Source of the DNA: Segniliparus rugosus ATCC BAA-974
GTDB taxonomy: Bacteria > Actinomycetota > Actinomycetes > Mycobacteriales > Mycobacteriaceae
Assembly: GCF_000185725.2 (NCBI RefSeq)
Contig: NZ_KI391953.1
Location: 310,001 to 374,000 of the forward strand
Length of the DNA: 64,000 nucleotides
Direction: 5' to 3'
The notes below the pieces were generated by a model. That model was not told where the DNA came from. It made no database searches and was given only the letters and a program-made list of their open reading frames with translations. A program made the position numbers and the translations under genes. Positions 34,400-43,486 of the stretch are shown one piece after another; the stretch's first letter is position 1, and each line of letters begins with the position of its first letter.

Positions 34400-36313
34400 C
34401 TACCCCTTCGGCTCGTAGTTGTTTAGCCCTATGCAATATACATCGAACGGGCGGCGGGCGCAGAAAGTTCCCTCGGCCTCAGTGGCGCCGGATGACCACG
34501 GAGAAAGGCCCGAAGTCGCGGGCGACGAAGCGGTCGGGGGGAAGAGCTTCGAGTCGAACAGCACGTCCTCGCGGACGACGTTGGGCTGGTTCGGGAAGAT
34601 GTCGACGGACAGCCGCAGGAGGTATTTGCCCTCTGAGGCGCGGCGGAAGAGGACCACGTCGGGCGCTCGCCACGGCAACGCGTCCCACGCTTTGACCAGC
34701 TCGTCGGCAGTGGCGAGCTTCGCCCAGGACTTGATCGCCTCGGAGCGGTCGGCGAAATGCGCGAGCGGATTGGCGTAATGCGGGGTGAGCGCCTGGAAGC
34801 CCCAATACGGGTAGATCGCGAGGAAGCCGTAGTCGGCGGTGAGGACTTCGAGGTCGTGCGGTTGTTTTCCGGTGACCTGGCGGATCGTCTGGTCGATGTC
34901 CCGGTAGTACCGGCCCTCGTCGGGGGCCTGTCCGTCCCCTCGGCGCCCGTCCCCGTCCGTGTCGGTGTTGGCGACGGTGAACGGCTCCACCATGAGGTTG
35001 AGCATGGACTGGGCGTAGGAGACGGCGAGGACGACCGCGAACGCCGCCGTGATGGCGCGCACGTCGAACCGCCGCCCGCCGACGCCTCGGAGCCGGACGG
35101 CGAGCACCCGCGCCCCGAGCAGGAACGCCAGCGCGCCCGCCGAGGTCAGGACGGCCAAGAGCGGCACGAGCAGGCGGAACGAGAGCAGGGTGCTGCCTTC
35201 GAGGGAACGCAGGAACGACGCGAACGTCACGAGGTACGCGGAGCCCGTCGCGACCCCGAGGGCGTGCGCGATGTGGTTGCGGCGGAACCAGCCCACGATC
35301 CAGAGCGTCCCGGCCAGGCACGCCGCCCCGGAGATCAGCGTCCACGTCATCGGCAGCGCCAGAGTCGCCCCGTTGCGCATCATGAACCGAGGGGCCATGT
35401 CGGTGGCGGGCGGGCGGCGCAGCGCCGCGTAGAGCCACGGCCCCCAGCTGACGAGCGCGATGGGGATGGAGACCGCGGCCATGCCGACCAGACGTGTGTA
35501 CGCGGGCCTGCCGACGCTTCGGCCCGCGGAGACGGCGAGGAGGAAGACCGTGAGGGCCGCGTACCCGGCGTAGAGGGTGTAGGTGAGCGCGGCGAGGCCG
35601 AGGTACACGCCGACCCCCCAGACCCCGCGTCCGCCGCGCTTGAGCGCCCGGTAGGCGAGGACGAGGACAGCGGGCAGAGGGAGGGCGAGGACGGCTCCGT
35701 AGGGTTCGGGGGCTCCGTGCACGATGATCACGGCGGTCTCGACCAGCGCGACGACCAGCGCCCGGTCTCTGCGCAGCACCTTCGACCAGAGCAGGTAGGT
35801 CCCCACGGCGGCGACCGCGATGCTCAGGATCGAATAGGGCTTGTACGCGGCCCAGCCCGGCCACCCCGCGAGGTGGGCGAGCCGCCCGCCGATCCAGAAC
35901 CACGCGGGCGGGTAGTACGGCGGCATGTCCGGATAGGTCATGTCCGCGAGCGCGGGCGAGTCCGCGAACCTGGTCAGGTACGAGGTGCGGAACTGCGGGT
36001 CGATGGTGATCCCGAAGAGGAACAGCCGGGTGGAGCCGAGCGGCAGCGTGAGCGTCGCGGCGGCGAACCCCGAAATCGACAGCCACGCCAGCGGCTCGCC
36101 CCAACGCTTCCCGCTCCGCAGCCGCAGCGCGGCCCACAGGGCCAGGGCGAGGCAGACCAGCTGGCCCGCCGTCGTCGCCGCGTACGGCACATACGAGTTG
36201 TTGTACGAGGGCCAGCGGATCGCGGCGACGGCCTTGAAGCCGACGAGGCTGACGAGCGCGGCCACCGCGAGCCCGAGCAGGGGCTCGACGGTCCGAAGCC
36301 TGGCGAGACTCAC
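34400..36313 (-). CDS. aftA: Galactan 5-O-arabinofuranosyltransferase AftA
   Basis: 637 residues, close to the usual ~640. Eleven or more membrane helices followed by a C-terminal extracytoplasmic domain (from about 440). The first periplasmic loop LFGITIDPQFRTSYLTRFAD (about 98-117) and the nearby MTYPDMPPYYPP contain the conserved acidic residues of this GT-C/GT85 family. AftA transfers the first arabinofuranose from decaprenyl-phosphoryl-arabinose onto galactan. Its start overlaps the dprE2 stop by four bases, matching Rv3791-Rv3792. In mycobacteria embC follows; here methyltransferase genes do. Confidence 0.93.
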   Translation of the reverse strand: MSLARLRTVEPLLGLAVAALVSLVGFKAVAAIRWPSYNNSYVPYAATTAGQLVCLALALWAALRLRSGKRWGEPLAWLSISGFAAATLTLPLGSTRLFLFGITIDPQFRTSYLTRFADSPALADMTYPDMPPYYPPAWFWIGGRLAHLAGWPGWAAYKPYSILSIAVAAVGTYLLWSKVLRRDRALVVALVETAVIIVHGAPEPYGAVLALPLPAVLVLAYRALKRGGRGVWGVGVYLGLAALTYTLYAGYAALTVFLLAVSAGRSVGRPAYTRLVGMAAVSIPIALVSWGPWLYAALRRPPATDMAPRFMMRNGATLALPMTWTLISGAACLAGTLWIVGWFRRNHIAHALGVATGSAYLVTFASFLRSLEGSTLLSFRLLVPLLAVLTSAGALAFLLGARVLAVRLRGVGGRRFDVRAITAAFAVVLAVSYAQSMLNLMVEPFTVANTDTDGDGRRGDGQAPDEGRYYRDIDQTIRQVTGKQPHDLEVLTADYGFLAIYPYWGFQALTPHYANPLAHFADRSEAIKSWAKLATADELVKAWDALPWRAPDVVLFRRASEGKYLLRLSVDIFPNQPNVVREDVLFDSKLFPPTASSPATSGLSPWSSGATEAEGTFCARRPFDVYCIGLNNYEPKG

Positions 36314-37065
36314 ACGGGGAGTTTACGGAAGACGGCGCGGGGCAGGTGCCGGAACACGCTCATGACAAGGCGGAACGCGAAGGGGACCCAGACGATCTCC
36401 TTGCCCGCGCGCATCCCCGCGACCGCCGCCTTCGCGACGTCCTGCGGGTCCACGGTCAGCGGAGCGGGGGGATGCCCGGCGCTGAGCTTGGTGCGGACCT
36501 GGCCGGGGCGCACGACGGTGACTTTGCCGCCGTGTTCGGCCAGCGCCTCGCCGAGCCCGAGGTAGAAGCCGTCGAACCCTGCCTTCGAGGAGCCGTAGAC
36601 GAAGTTCGCCCGGCGCACCCGCTCGCCCGCGACCGAGGAGAGGGCGATGATCCGCCCGTGCCCCTGGCGCTTGATCTGCTCGCCGAGCAGCACGCCGACC
36701 GACAAGGAGGCGGTGTAGTTGACCTGGGCGAGCTCGACCGCTTTGGCCTGGTCCTGCCAATTCTCCTCCGCGTCGCCGAGCACGGCGAACGCGACGACGC
36801 TCACGTCGACGTCGCCCGCCTCGAAGGCGGCCCCGATGGTCTTGGGATGGCTCGCGAAATCGGTCGCCTCGAAGTCGACGGCGCGGACTTTCGCCCCTTT
36901 GCCTTCGAGCCGCTTTGCCGCCGCGTCGCGGGCCGGGCCGGGCCGGGCCGCGAGCGTCACGGCGAGCGAGCCGGACGCGAGCAGCTCCTCGGCGATGGCG
37001 AGCGCGATCTCAGAGGCGCCGCCGAGCAGCAGCAAGGATTTGGGAACGCCGACAGCGTTGATCAT
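36310..37065 (-). CDS. dprE2: Decaprenylphosphoryl-2-keto-ribose reductase DprE2
   Basis: 251 residues, short-chain dehydrogenase. Nucleotide-binding GGASEIALAIAEEL (about 15-28), catalytic ALSSVAGERVRRANFVYGSSKAG with Ser, Tyr and Lys, and the C-terminal membrane-associating hydrophobic segment VWVPFAFRLVMSVFRHLP. It reduces the 2-keto intermediate made by DprE1 to decaprenylphosphoryl-arabinose, the sole arabinose donor for the wall. The genes dprE1 and dprE2 abut without a gap and dprE2 overlaps aftA, so they form one operon. Confidence 0.95.
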   Translation of the reverse strand: MINAVGVPKSLLLLGGASEIALAIAEELLASGSLAVTLAARPGPARDAAAKRLEGKGAKVRAVDFEATDFASHPKTIGAAFEAGDVDVSVVAFAVLGDAEENWQDQAKAVELAQVNYTASLSVGVLLGEQIKRQGHGRIIALSSVAGERVRRANFVYGSSKAGFDGFYLGLGEALAEHGGKVTVVRPGQVRTKLSAGHPPAPLTVDPQDVAKAAVAGMRAGKEIVWVPFAFRLVMSVFRHLPRAVFRKLPV

Positions 37066-38472
37066 TTACACAAGCTCCAATCTTCTGCCAAGGTCGGACG
37101 TGAACACGCCGTCCGGGTCGACGGATCTGCGGATGTCGATCCACTCGCCGATCCTTGGGTACATGGCGTGGAAGGTTTCCGGGGCGACGCGGGAGTCCTT
37201 CGCGGTGTACACGCGCCCGCCGAACTTCAGGATCCGCGCGTCCAGCCCGCTGAGGAACTCGTGCAGGCCGGGTTTGATCGGGAAGTCCACGCAGATGTTC
37301 CAGCCCGAGATCGGGAACGAGAGCGGGGCCTGGTTCCCCGGCCCGAAAAGCTTGAACACGTTCAGGAACGAGACGTGCCCGGAAGCCTGGATGTCCACAA
37401 TGATCCGCTTGAACTCCTCGACCGCCTCTGGCGGGACGATGAACTGGTACTGCAAGAACCCCGCCGAGCCGTATGCGCGGTTCCACTCCCCGATCATGTC
37501 GAGCGGGTGGTAGAACTGCGTCAAGTTCTGGATCTTGCCCCGGTAGGTCTTGCCCAGCTTGTACCAGACGGCGGTCAACGAGCCGAAGGTGAACTTGTTG
37601 GCCAGGCCGTTCGGGAACACGTCCGGCGCGGTGAAGAACTGCGGCGCGTCGAATTTCAACGGGTTCTTCTGCAGCTCCACCGGCAGCTGGTCGATCGTGG
37701 CGAGCGAGCCCCGCGAGACGACCGACCGCCCAAGCTTCGGCGGCGCGGAGAGCGCGTCGAACCACGCGGAAGAGTAGGTGTAGTTCGACTCGGAGCCGTC
37801 GCTGTGCAGCGCGACGGTCTCCTCCAGCGAAGCGGGGACGTCCCCGTCCGCGATGAAATAGGCGGTCTCGGTGGGCGTCATCTCGATCTTGGCCCGCAGG
37901 ATCACGCCGGTCAGGCCGCAACCGCCCACCGTCGCCCAGAACAAGGCCGAGTCCGGGCCGTCCGGGGCGATGGTCCGGACCTCGCCGCTGGCGAGCAAAA
38001 GATCGATCGAGCGGACGTGGTTGCCGAAGCTCCCCGCGCTGTGGTGGTTCTTGCCGTGGATGTCGCTGCCGATGGCCCCGCCGACCGTCACCTGCCGGGT
38101 GCCGGGCAGGACCGGCACCCACAGCCCGAGCGGCAGGCCGACCTTCATCAGCAGATCGAGGCTCACCCCCGCGTCGACGTCCGCGATCCGCGTCTCGGCG
38201 CTGATCGAATGCACCTTGCTCAACCGCGTCATATCGAGCACCACGCCGCCCGCGTTGAGCGCGTGGTCCCCGTAAGAGCGCCCCAGGCCCCTGGCGAGGA
38301 CCCCTCGCCGCTTCGACGGCGCGACATCGGCGTTGTGCCGCGCGACCGCCGTCACCGCGTCGACCGCCTGCTGCGGGTCGAGAACCGACAGGACCTCTGC
38401 TTTCGTGGCCGCCGTGCGCGCCCAGCCAGTGAGCAGCTTCGGCGTGGTCTCAAGGCCGAGAGGAGTAGACAT
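37066..38472 (-). CDS. dprE1: Decaprenylphosphoryl-beta-D-ribose 2'-oxidase DprE1
   Basis: 468 residues, FAD-dependent oxidase of the VAO/PCMH type. FAD-binding segments include [14 protein letters not shown] (60-73) and [15 protein letters not shown] (130-144, His covalent/near-flavin region). The cysteine that is the covalent target of benzothiazinone inhibitors in mycobacteria is kept as C394 in [11 protein letters not shown], so susceptibility is expected. It oxidises decaprenylphosphoryl-ribose in the periplasm-facing pathway to arabinan. First gene of the seven-gene minus-strand unit. Confidence 0.97.
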   Translation of the reverse strand: MSTPLGLETTPKLLTGWARTAATKAEVLSVLDPQQAVDAVTAVARHNADVAPSKRRGVLARGLGRSYGDHALNAGGVVLDMTRLSKVHSISAETRIADVDAGVSLDLLMKVGLPLGLWVPVLPGTRQVTVGGAIGSDIHGKNHHSAGSFGNHVRSIDLLLASGEVRTIAPDGPDSALFWATVGGCGLTGVILRAKIEMTPTETAYFIADGDVPASLEETVALHSDGSESNYTYSSAWFDALSAPPKLGRSVVSRGSLATIDQLPVELQKNPLKFDAPQFFTAPDVFPNGLANKFTFGSLTAVWYKLGKTYRGKIQNLTQFYHPLDMIGEWNRAYGSAGFLQYQFIVPPEAVEEFKRIIVDIQASGHVSFLNVFKLFGPGNQAPLSFPISGWNICVDFPIKPGLHEFLSGLDARILKFGGRVYTAKDSRVAPETFHAMYPRIGEWIDIRRSVDPDGVFTSDLGRRLELV

Positions 38473-38874
38473 CGGCTAGAGGCTACTACACCGGGCCAGA
38501 GCGAAGGGAACGCCTTATCGCGACGGAACCGTCGTACGAGGACGGCGTGGCGCTGCGCCGTTGCTGCTTTCCGCTCGGGGCGCGTCGGCTGCCGTTCGAC
38601 GAGATTCGGGACGTGGCATTCCCGCCCCGGTTCCGGACCGGCCGGATCCGGGGTTCGGCGACCGCATCCATTGGGCCCCGCCTGACGGCAAGACGCCGAG
38701 GCAGAAATCGGCAGTGCTCATAGCGCCGAAGAAGAGCATGAAACCGGTGATCACGCCAGACGGCCCGGAGCGCGTGTTCGAGCCCATCGAGGAGCGGATC
38801 CCGACCGGGCAGGAGCCGCTATGAAAGCTGTTCGCCAAATCCCGCGTCATCCGCTATAGTCGAACGTCGCACTG
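38473..38874. other. Intergenic region, dprE1 promoter side, with a possible small ORF
   Basis: About 400 bases between the dprE1 start and a tRNA. A plus-strand frame from TTG 38561 to 38824 (87 codons, ending ...EERIPTGQEPL) has GC-biased third positions in its second half and could be a small gene or remnant, but there is no ribosome-binding site and I do not recognise it. A competing minus-strand frame (38515-38850) overlaps it. The dprE1 promoter should lie at the left end and the tRNA promoter at the right end (TATAGT at 38855-38860). Confidence 0.35.
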
Positions 38875-38947
38875 GCCCCGGTAGCCCAACGGTAGAGGCG
38901 ACGGACTCAAAACCCGTACAGTGTGGGTTCGAATCCCACCTGGGGCA
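38875..38947 (+). tRNA. tRNA with anticodon CAA (tRNA-Leu-like, short variable arm)
   Basis: 73 bases fold as a cloverleaf: acceptor GCCCCGG/CTGGGGC with discriminator A, D arm GCC..GGC, anticodon stem ACGG/CCGT around the loop CTCAAAA, and T arm GTGGG-TTCGAAT-CCCAC. The anticodon is CAA, reading UUG (Leu). The variable loop is only five bases (class I), whereas normal leucine tRNAs have a long variable arm. No CCA is encoded. A hairpin plus T-run terminator lies 85 bases downstream. Confidence 0.85.
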
Positions 38948-39614
38948 CTTTCTGCGGCGACTTTTTGCGTTGGTTTTTTGCGCTGGTCATGGATGCTTGA
39001 CGGGAGTAAATCCGGACGTGTTCGCCGCCGCGCGCCCTTCAGGGCGGTTTTTTCTGGACCCGGGTCCGACCCTTCCCGATTTCGTTCGTACGTATCCGCT
39101 AAGCGTGTGGGCGGCGCCGTCGTGATCACGCCAGCGTCATGGAGCGATATTGCTCCGGCGCGGCAGAACGCGTACAACGGATCCCTGCGGGCCTGACTCG
39201 GCGCCGCCTGCTCGCCGAGGACTCGGCCGGGGCCTACTTCCGGGGCGGCGCGCTCTCCCCGGAGGGCCGTGAGACGGTGATCCTTGGGATCGGGGCGGGC
39301 CGACATGAGCGAGGCTATCTCGAATACGGGGTATGCATTCGGGGCGACTAGATCAGGGCGGCGGCTGTCCTCGGAGCTGTTTGGCGCTAGCTCGCTGCCG
39401 GTTCCATTGTGACGGTACGGCGCAGGATTTCCCATGGTCAGCGGCGAGTGAGAGATTTTTCTGTTACTTAAATCATGCTCTTAGGCACTCGATGTCCTAC
39501 GTGATGGCATCATCGCTCTGCGATATGACCCATATCTGGGGTATGCCATAGCGCGGACACTGCGGAACGGTGGCCGGGGCCGCGTCGCATTGGAAAGCGT
39601 CGGGAATTCTGGAC
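38948..39614. other. Gene-poor stretch after the CAA tRNA
   Basis: About 670 bases with no convincing gene. Short open frames exist (for example 39139-39351, ending in ERGYLEYGVCIRGD) but lack ribosome-binding sites and family resemblance. Base composition is patchy, with AT-rich islands near 39450-39480. The stretch holds one clear terminator near its start and leads into a broken PF10118 gene, so it looks like a decaying region beside a tRNA, a common integration site. I see no attachment-site repeat. Confidence 0.4.
39033..39053 (+). terminator. Intrinsic terminator downstream of the CAA tRNA
   Basis: CGCCC-TTCA-GGGCG stem-loop followed by G and six T residues (39048-39053), a canonical Rho-independent terminator on the plus strand. 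Confidence 0.7.
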
Positions 39615-40509
39615 ATGGAGTCTGTTGGACCGATAAGACAATCAATCGGGAAGGGGCTGCTGAAAGTGCGGCGGATGCGGTTCCGATTCGGCGGGGTCCG
39701 ACTCGATGAAACGCCATTTCATGCAGGGCAACATCGTTGTGAGCCACTTCGTCCGCCTCCTCTCCGGGGTCATCCCGTCGGGCGAGGAGGTGGTGATCCG
39801 TTCGGCCCTGCGGGATCTGGGCGGGATCGCCGACCTTCTGTTGAAGAAAAGGGTCGTCGGCCTGGTCGGCCAAGAGTTGATGCACAGCGGCGAGCACGAT
39901 CGGTTACCGCTTGCTCGCGGAGAAGGGCTACATCGGCTCCAAGCTGGCCGTATGGTTCCACCTCATGGTCACCCCGCGCGCCGAGAAGATCGAGCAGCGC
40001 GTTCCGGGGCTGGTCATGCTGGCGGTGTCGGCGGCTATCGAGCATTACACCGCGGTGCTCGCCCAGCAGGTTGTTGGGCGACGAGAAGGTGGGCCATCCC
40101 CGACGACCCGGAAGTGTGGAGCTTCTTGGGCTGGCACGCTTACGAGGAGCTGGAGCACAAGTCGGTGGTGTTCGACCTCTACCGCGCGTCCGGCGGGCTG
40201 GAATGGCTGCGCGTCGGGGTCTTCCTGCCGATGTCTTTCGGGACGGTTCCCGGGGCGGCGGCGGGGGTGCTGCTGTCGGTGCTGACCGATCCGGGCGGAT
40301 GGAACCCGAGCGGGTGGAAGCCGAGGCGGGTGCTCCGGCAAATCGTCGAGCTGTACCGGAGCCCGCTGGTGAAGGGGACGATGAGAGACCTCGGCGGGTG
40401 TCTGCGCCCGAGTTTCCATCCCGACGACATCGACACGACCGAGCTGCTGGGCGGCTGGACGGACAAGCTGTTCGGGGCGCGGGGCGCCCTGGCCGACCGG
40501 GCTTTGTGA
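39615..40509 (+). pseudogene. Frameshifted PF10118-family (ferritin-like, 'metal-dependent hydrolase') gene
   Basis: A PF10118-type protein is spread over all three frames. Frame 39615 gives RRMRFRFGGVRLD; frame 39706 gives FMQGNIVVSHF..SGEEVVIR..VGQELMHSGEHDR; frame 39911 gives LAEKGYIGSKLAVWFHLMVTP..IEHYTAVLAQQ; and frame 39706 resumes with WHAYEELEHKSVVFDLYRA through DDIDTTELLGGWTDKLFG to the stop at 40509. At least three shifts are needed, so the gene is dead or the sequence has errors. The metal-ligand motifs (QELMH, YEELEH) survive. An intact paralogue is at 59930-60844. Confidence 0.75.
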
Positions 40510-40543
40510 CGCGCCGCCGCCCGGAGGCGGCTGAGGCCTCGGC

Positions 40544-42112
40544 TTAGGAGGCGTTCGGCGCGGCGGCTGCCGCCTCTTGCCGCGCGGCCGGGGCGGGCAA
40601 GGGTCGGAAGATGTAGTCGTCGAGGACGAGGTTCTTGCTCGCCCTGCGGTGTTCGAGCGCGCCGGTGGGCCGGAACGTCATGAAGTCGCCGTGCGAGTTC
40701 ACGTAGTACGTGCGGCCGGGGTTGAACTCGGTGAAGTACCGCTGGAAGTTCCGGTTGTTGCGGCGGATCCGCTCGAAGTACCGCCGGTTCGCCTCCGGGG
40801 CGACCTCGATGGACTGCGCCCCTCGCGCCTGGACCGCGCGGATGGCGTTGATCGCGAAGTCGGTGTTCGCGGCGGCCACGGTGTGCAAGCTGGTGATGCT
40901 GAACCCGTACGGGCCCATTTGGATCCAGCGGTTCGGCAGGCCGGGCACCATGACGCCCTGGTATGCCTGCAACGGGTTGTTGGCGTAGAACTCGCCGAGG
41001 TCGAAGCCGTCCCTGCCGACCACCGCGCCTTTCCGGTACGTCTCCGGGTCGGAGAACAGCTCGTAGCCGGTGGCGAGCACGATCGCGTCCACCTCGCGCT
41101 CGACCCCGTCGGCGGTGCGCACGCTGGACGCGGTGATCCGCTCGATGGGAGTGGTGACCAGCTCGACGTTGTCGCGGTTGAAGACCTTGAGGTACTCGTT
41201 GGACAGCGCGGGGCGTTTGTGGCCGAACCCGTAGTCGGGGATGAGCTTCTTCGCGAGTTCGGGGTCGTTGACCTCGTGGCGCACCCACCAGGCGTTGAAC
41301 CGGCGCATCGCGGCGATCATGCTCTTTGCCCCCAGTGCGAACAGGCTGGCGGGCATGTGGATCGCGAGCCGGAGGAAGATCTCCACCCCGATGAGCGTCA
41401 TCGCGTCGAAGGCCGCGCCGACGCCGGGGAGCTTGAGGAAGGCGCGGTGCGCGCGGCTGGTCGCGAAGTCGGGTTTGGGGGCGATCCACGCCGGGGTGCG
41501 CTGGTACACGTCGAGGCGCTCGACCTGCGGGGCGATGCTGGAAATGATCTGCACGGCGCTGGACCCGGTGCCCACGACGGCGACGCGCTTGCCGGCCAGG
41601 TCGTAATCCCAGTCCCAGCCCAGCGGACGCAGCACCTTGCCTTTGAAGTCGCGCCAGCCGGCGATGCCCGGATCCTCCTTCGGGTTGACGAACCAGCCGA
41701 GCGCGGAGATGACGAACTGGGCGCGGATGACCTCGCCGTCGTGCGTGCGCACCTCCCAGTGGCCGGACTCCTCGTTCCAGCGCTCCTCGACCACTTCGAG
41801 TCCGAAGCGGGCGTGCGGGGTCAGGCGGAACTCTTCGGCGACTTTCTGGTGGTAGCTCAGGATGTCGTCGCGGAATGGGTAGAAACGGGCCCAGTCCGGA
41901 TTGCGGCGGAAGGGGAATTGGAACGCGAGGCCGGGGACGTCGATCGCGAGACCGGGGTAGTTGTTGGAGATCCAGGTGCCTCCGAAGTCGCTGTTGCGGT
42001 CGATGATGACGAAATCCTCGATGCCCGCTGCTTTCAGTTTGACTCCGGCGGTGATGCCGCCGGGGCCCGCGCCGATGATGACGACGGTGTACACGCGGGG
42101 GGTGTCGGTCAC
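40544..42112 (-). CDS. Flavin-containing (Baeyer-Villiger-like) monooxygenase
   Basis: 522 residues from the GTG at 42112, chosen because AGGAGG lies about eight bases upstream; the frame extends 29 codons further without a site. FAD-binding GAGPGG is at 14-19 and NADPH-binding GTGSSA at 181-186, the two-dinucleotide layout of EthA/BVMO-type enzymes. The BVMO fingerprint FxGxxxHxxxW[P/D] is present as FKGKVLRPLGWD (156-167), with Arg in place of His. It would insert oxygen next to a ketone or oxidise a heteroatom. Substrate unknown. It lies tail-to-tail with the PF10118 pseudogene. Confidence 0.88.
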   Translation of the reverse strand: MTDTPRVYTVVIIGAGPGGITAGVKLKAAGIEDFVIIDRNSDFGGTWISNNYPGLAIDVPGLAFQFPFRRNPDWARFYPFRDDILSYHQKVAEEFRLTPHARFGLEVVEERWNEESGHWEVRTHDGEVIRAQFVISALGWFVNPKEDPGIAGWRDFKGKVLRPLGWDWDYDLAGKRVAVVGTGSSAVQIISSIAPQVERLDVYQRTPAWIAPKPDFATSRAHRAFLKLPGVGAAFDAMTLIGVEIFLRLAIHMPASLFALGAKSMIAAMRRFNAWWVRHEVNDPELAKKLIPDYGFGHKRPALSNEYLKVFNRDNVELVTTPIERITASSVRTADGVEREVDAIVLATGYELFSDPETYRKGAVVGRDGFDLGEFYANNPLQAYQGVMVPGLPNRWIQMGPYGFSITSLHTVAAANTDFAINAIRAVQARGAQSIEVAPEANRRYFERIRRNNRNFQRYFTEFNPGRTYYVNSHGDFMTFRPTGALEHRRASKNLVLDDYIFRPLPAPAARQEAAAAAPNAS

Positions 42113-42339
42113 GGGGCTGCCTCCTGCGGGGCTCGTATACGTGATAGTAGTCTGCGTCGAGAGCTTCGCTACAAGGAAACTACGAGTGCTTGATACCAAG
42201 AGTATACGGTACTTCTAGTCCGTCATTATTGGGCTGGCCCCGCGCTCCGGCGGGAAGGCGCGATCGCCCTGCCCGCGCCGGACGAGGCCGGGTTCTTCCC
42301 CGCGCGATATCCGGGCTGAGGTCTTACCATCGAGGAATG

Positions 42340-43221
42340 ATGAGTCGGAAAGCCGACATCAAGCGCCCGAACCATGCGGATGTCGTGGTCAAACGGCGGT
42401 GTTCGGACACCGAATGGGCGAACTGGCTCGTGCGCGCCAAGTGCCGGTGCGACCTCACCCAGCAGAAAATCGCCGAGCTCACCGGCATCAGCCTGTACCG
42501 CCAGCGCAGATGGGTCGAGGACGGCGACCTGCCAAGCCTGGAAGAGATCCGGCTAATGGCCGAGATCACCGGCTCGGAGTACGGCGACCTCTTGCTTTTG
42601 TGCGGCTACATCACGGCGCAGGACGTCGCGCGGCTGGTCCGGCGTGTGAGCCTTCCGGGCGTCCCGAGCGAGGATCTCGTCGCCGAATACCTCCGCAGGG
42701 TGAAGGGGGGCGCCGCGCCATCGCCCGAATGGGGAGCCGCGCCCGCCCTCCCGGGCGGCGAGCCGGAGATCCGCGTCGACCATCGCGAGCTCGCCGCCGT
42801 GCGGGTGGAAGGCGGCGAGCTGTCGCTGTGCGCCGAAAACGCGGACGGCCACGACCCCCTCGTGCTGTCTAAACTCGTCTCGGACGACGGAGCCCGGACC
42901 GAGGTCTGGTTCACCAGGCGGACAGGGCAGGAAGCGCTGGGTCTGTTCAAGGAGGGGCTGCGGATCGTCGGCGGCTGGGTCGAGAGTCGGGAAGCCTGGG
43001 CGACGTACGGCACGCAGCGCATCCGCCTGGGGACTTGCACGGCGTTCAGCCGAACGCTGATGATCTACGTCGAGTTCAGCCCTGACTCCGAGCCCCGGAT
43101 CATCTCCGCGTCCTCGTCGTCGCGGTCCCCGAGCAGCTGCGTGGAGTTCACCCAGCCCGCGCTCGCCGAATACGTCGTGCGGCTTCGCGAGGGGCTTTCC
43201 CTGCTCCGGCGCTGGAGCTGA
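42340..43221 (+). CDS. XRE-like helix-turn-helix protein, 293 aa
   Basis: From the second of two adjacent ATGs (42340; GAGG four bases upstream). Residues about 34-64 form a helix-turn-helix of Cro/C1 type (LTQQKIAELTGISLYRQRRW) followed by a second helical unit. The C-terminal ~130 residues are beta-rich with repeated VEGGELSLCAEN / YGTQRIRLGTC-type strands and a poly-Ser stretch, possibly a ligand or dimerisation domain. It may regulate the divergent monooxygenase or act on its own promoter. I do not recognise a named family. Confidence 0.7.
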   Translation: MSRKADIKRPNHADVVVKRRCSDTEWANWLVRAKCRCDLTQQKIAELTGISLYRQRRWVEDGDLPSLEEIRLMAEITGSEYGDLLLLCGYITAQDVARLVRRVSLPGVPSEDLVAEYLRRVKGGAAPSPEWGAAPALPGGEPEIRVDHRELAAVRVEGGELSLCAENADGHDPLVLSKLVSDDGARTEVWFTRRTGQEALGLFKEGLRIVGGWVESREAWATYGTQRIRLGTCTAFSRTLMIYVEFSPDSEPRIISASSSSRSPSSCVEFTQPALAEYVVRLREGLSLLRRWS

Positions 43222-43486
43222 CCGAGCCGCTCCCCGTTGCGCAGGACGGCGCGCTAGGCGGCAGATTTATATTTTTGAGTAAAGAAAATGAGTTTGCATA
43301 AGTCTGTGCCATGCGAACGTCGGCGTCCGAGTTCCATGAGCCGATGGCCGGGGGCGGAATTGCAAGTGTCGACGCCGTCTGCGCCATCCCGTACAGTGGG
43401 GGTTTGCACAGTGTGGATCTGTATTCGATCGGCGACGGAGTCAAAACTGCGGTCCGGCTGGTTCGATTTCGAGAGAGGCGAAGACA

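Noticed and set aside
39139-39351. 70-codon plus-strand ORF in the gene-poor region
   Set aside because: No ribosome-binding site, no recognisable family, and no codon-position bias beyond background.
38875-39614. Possible integrated element with attachment sites at the CAA tRNA
   Set aside because: No integrase and no repeat of the tRNA 3' end could be found by eye in the downstream sequence.
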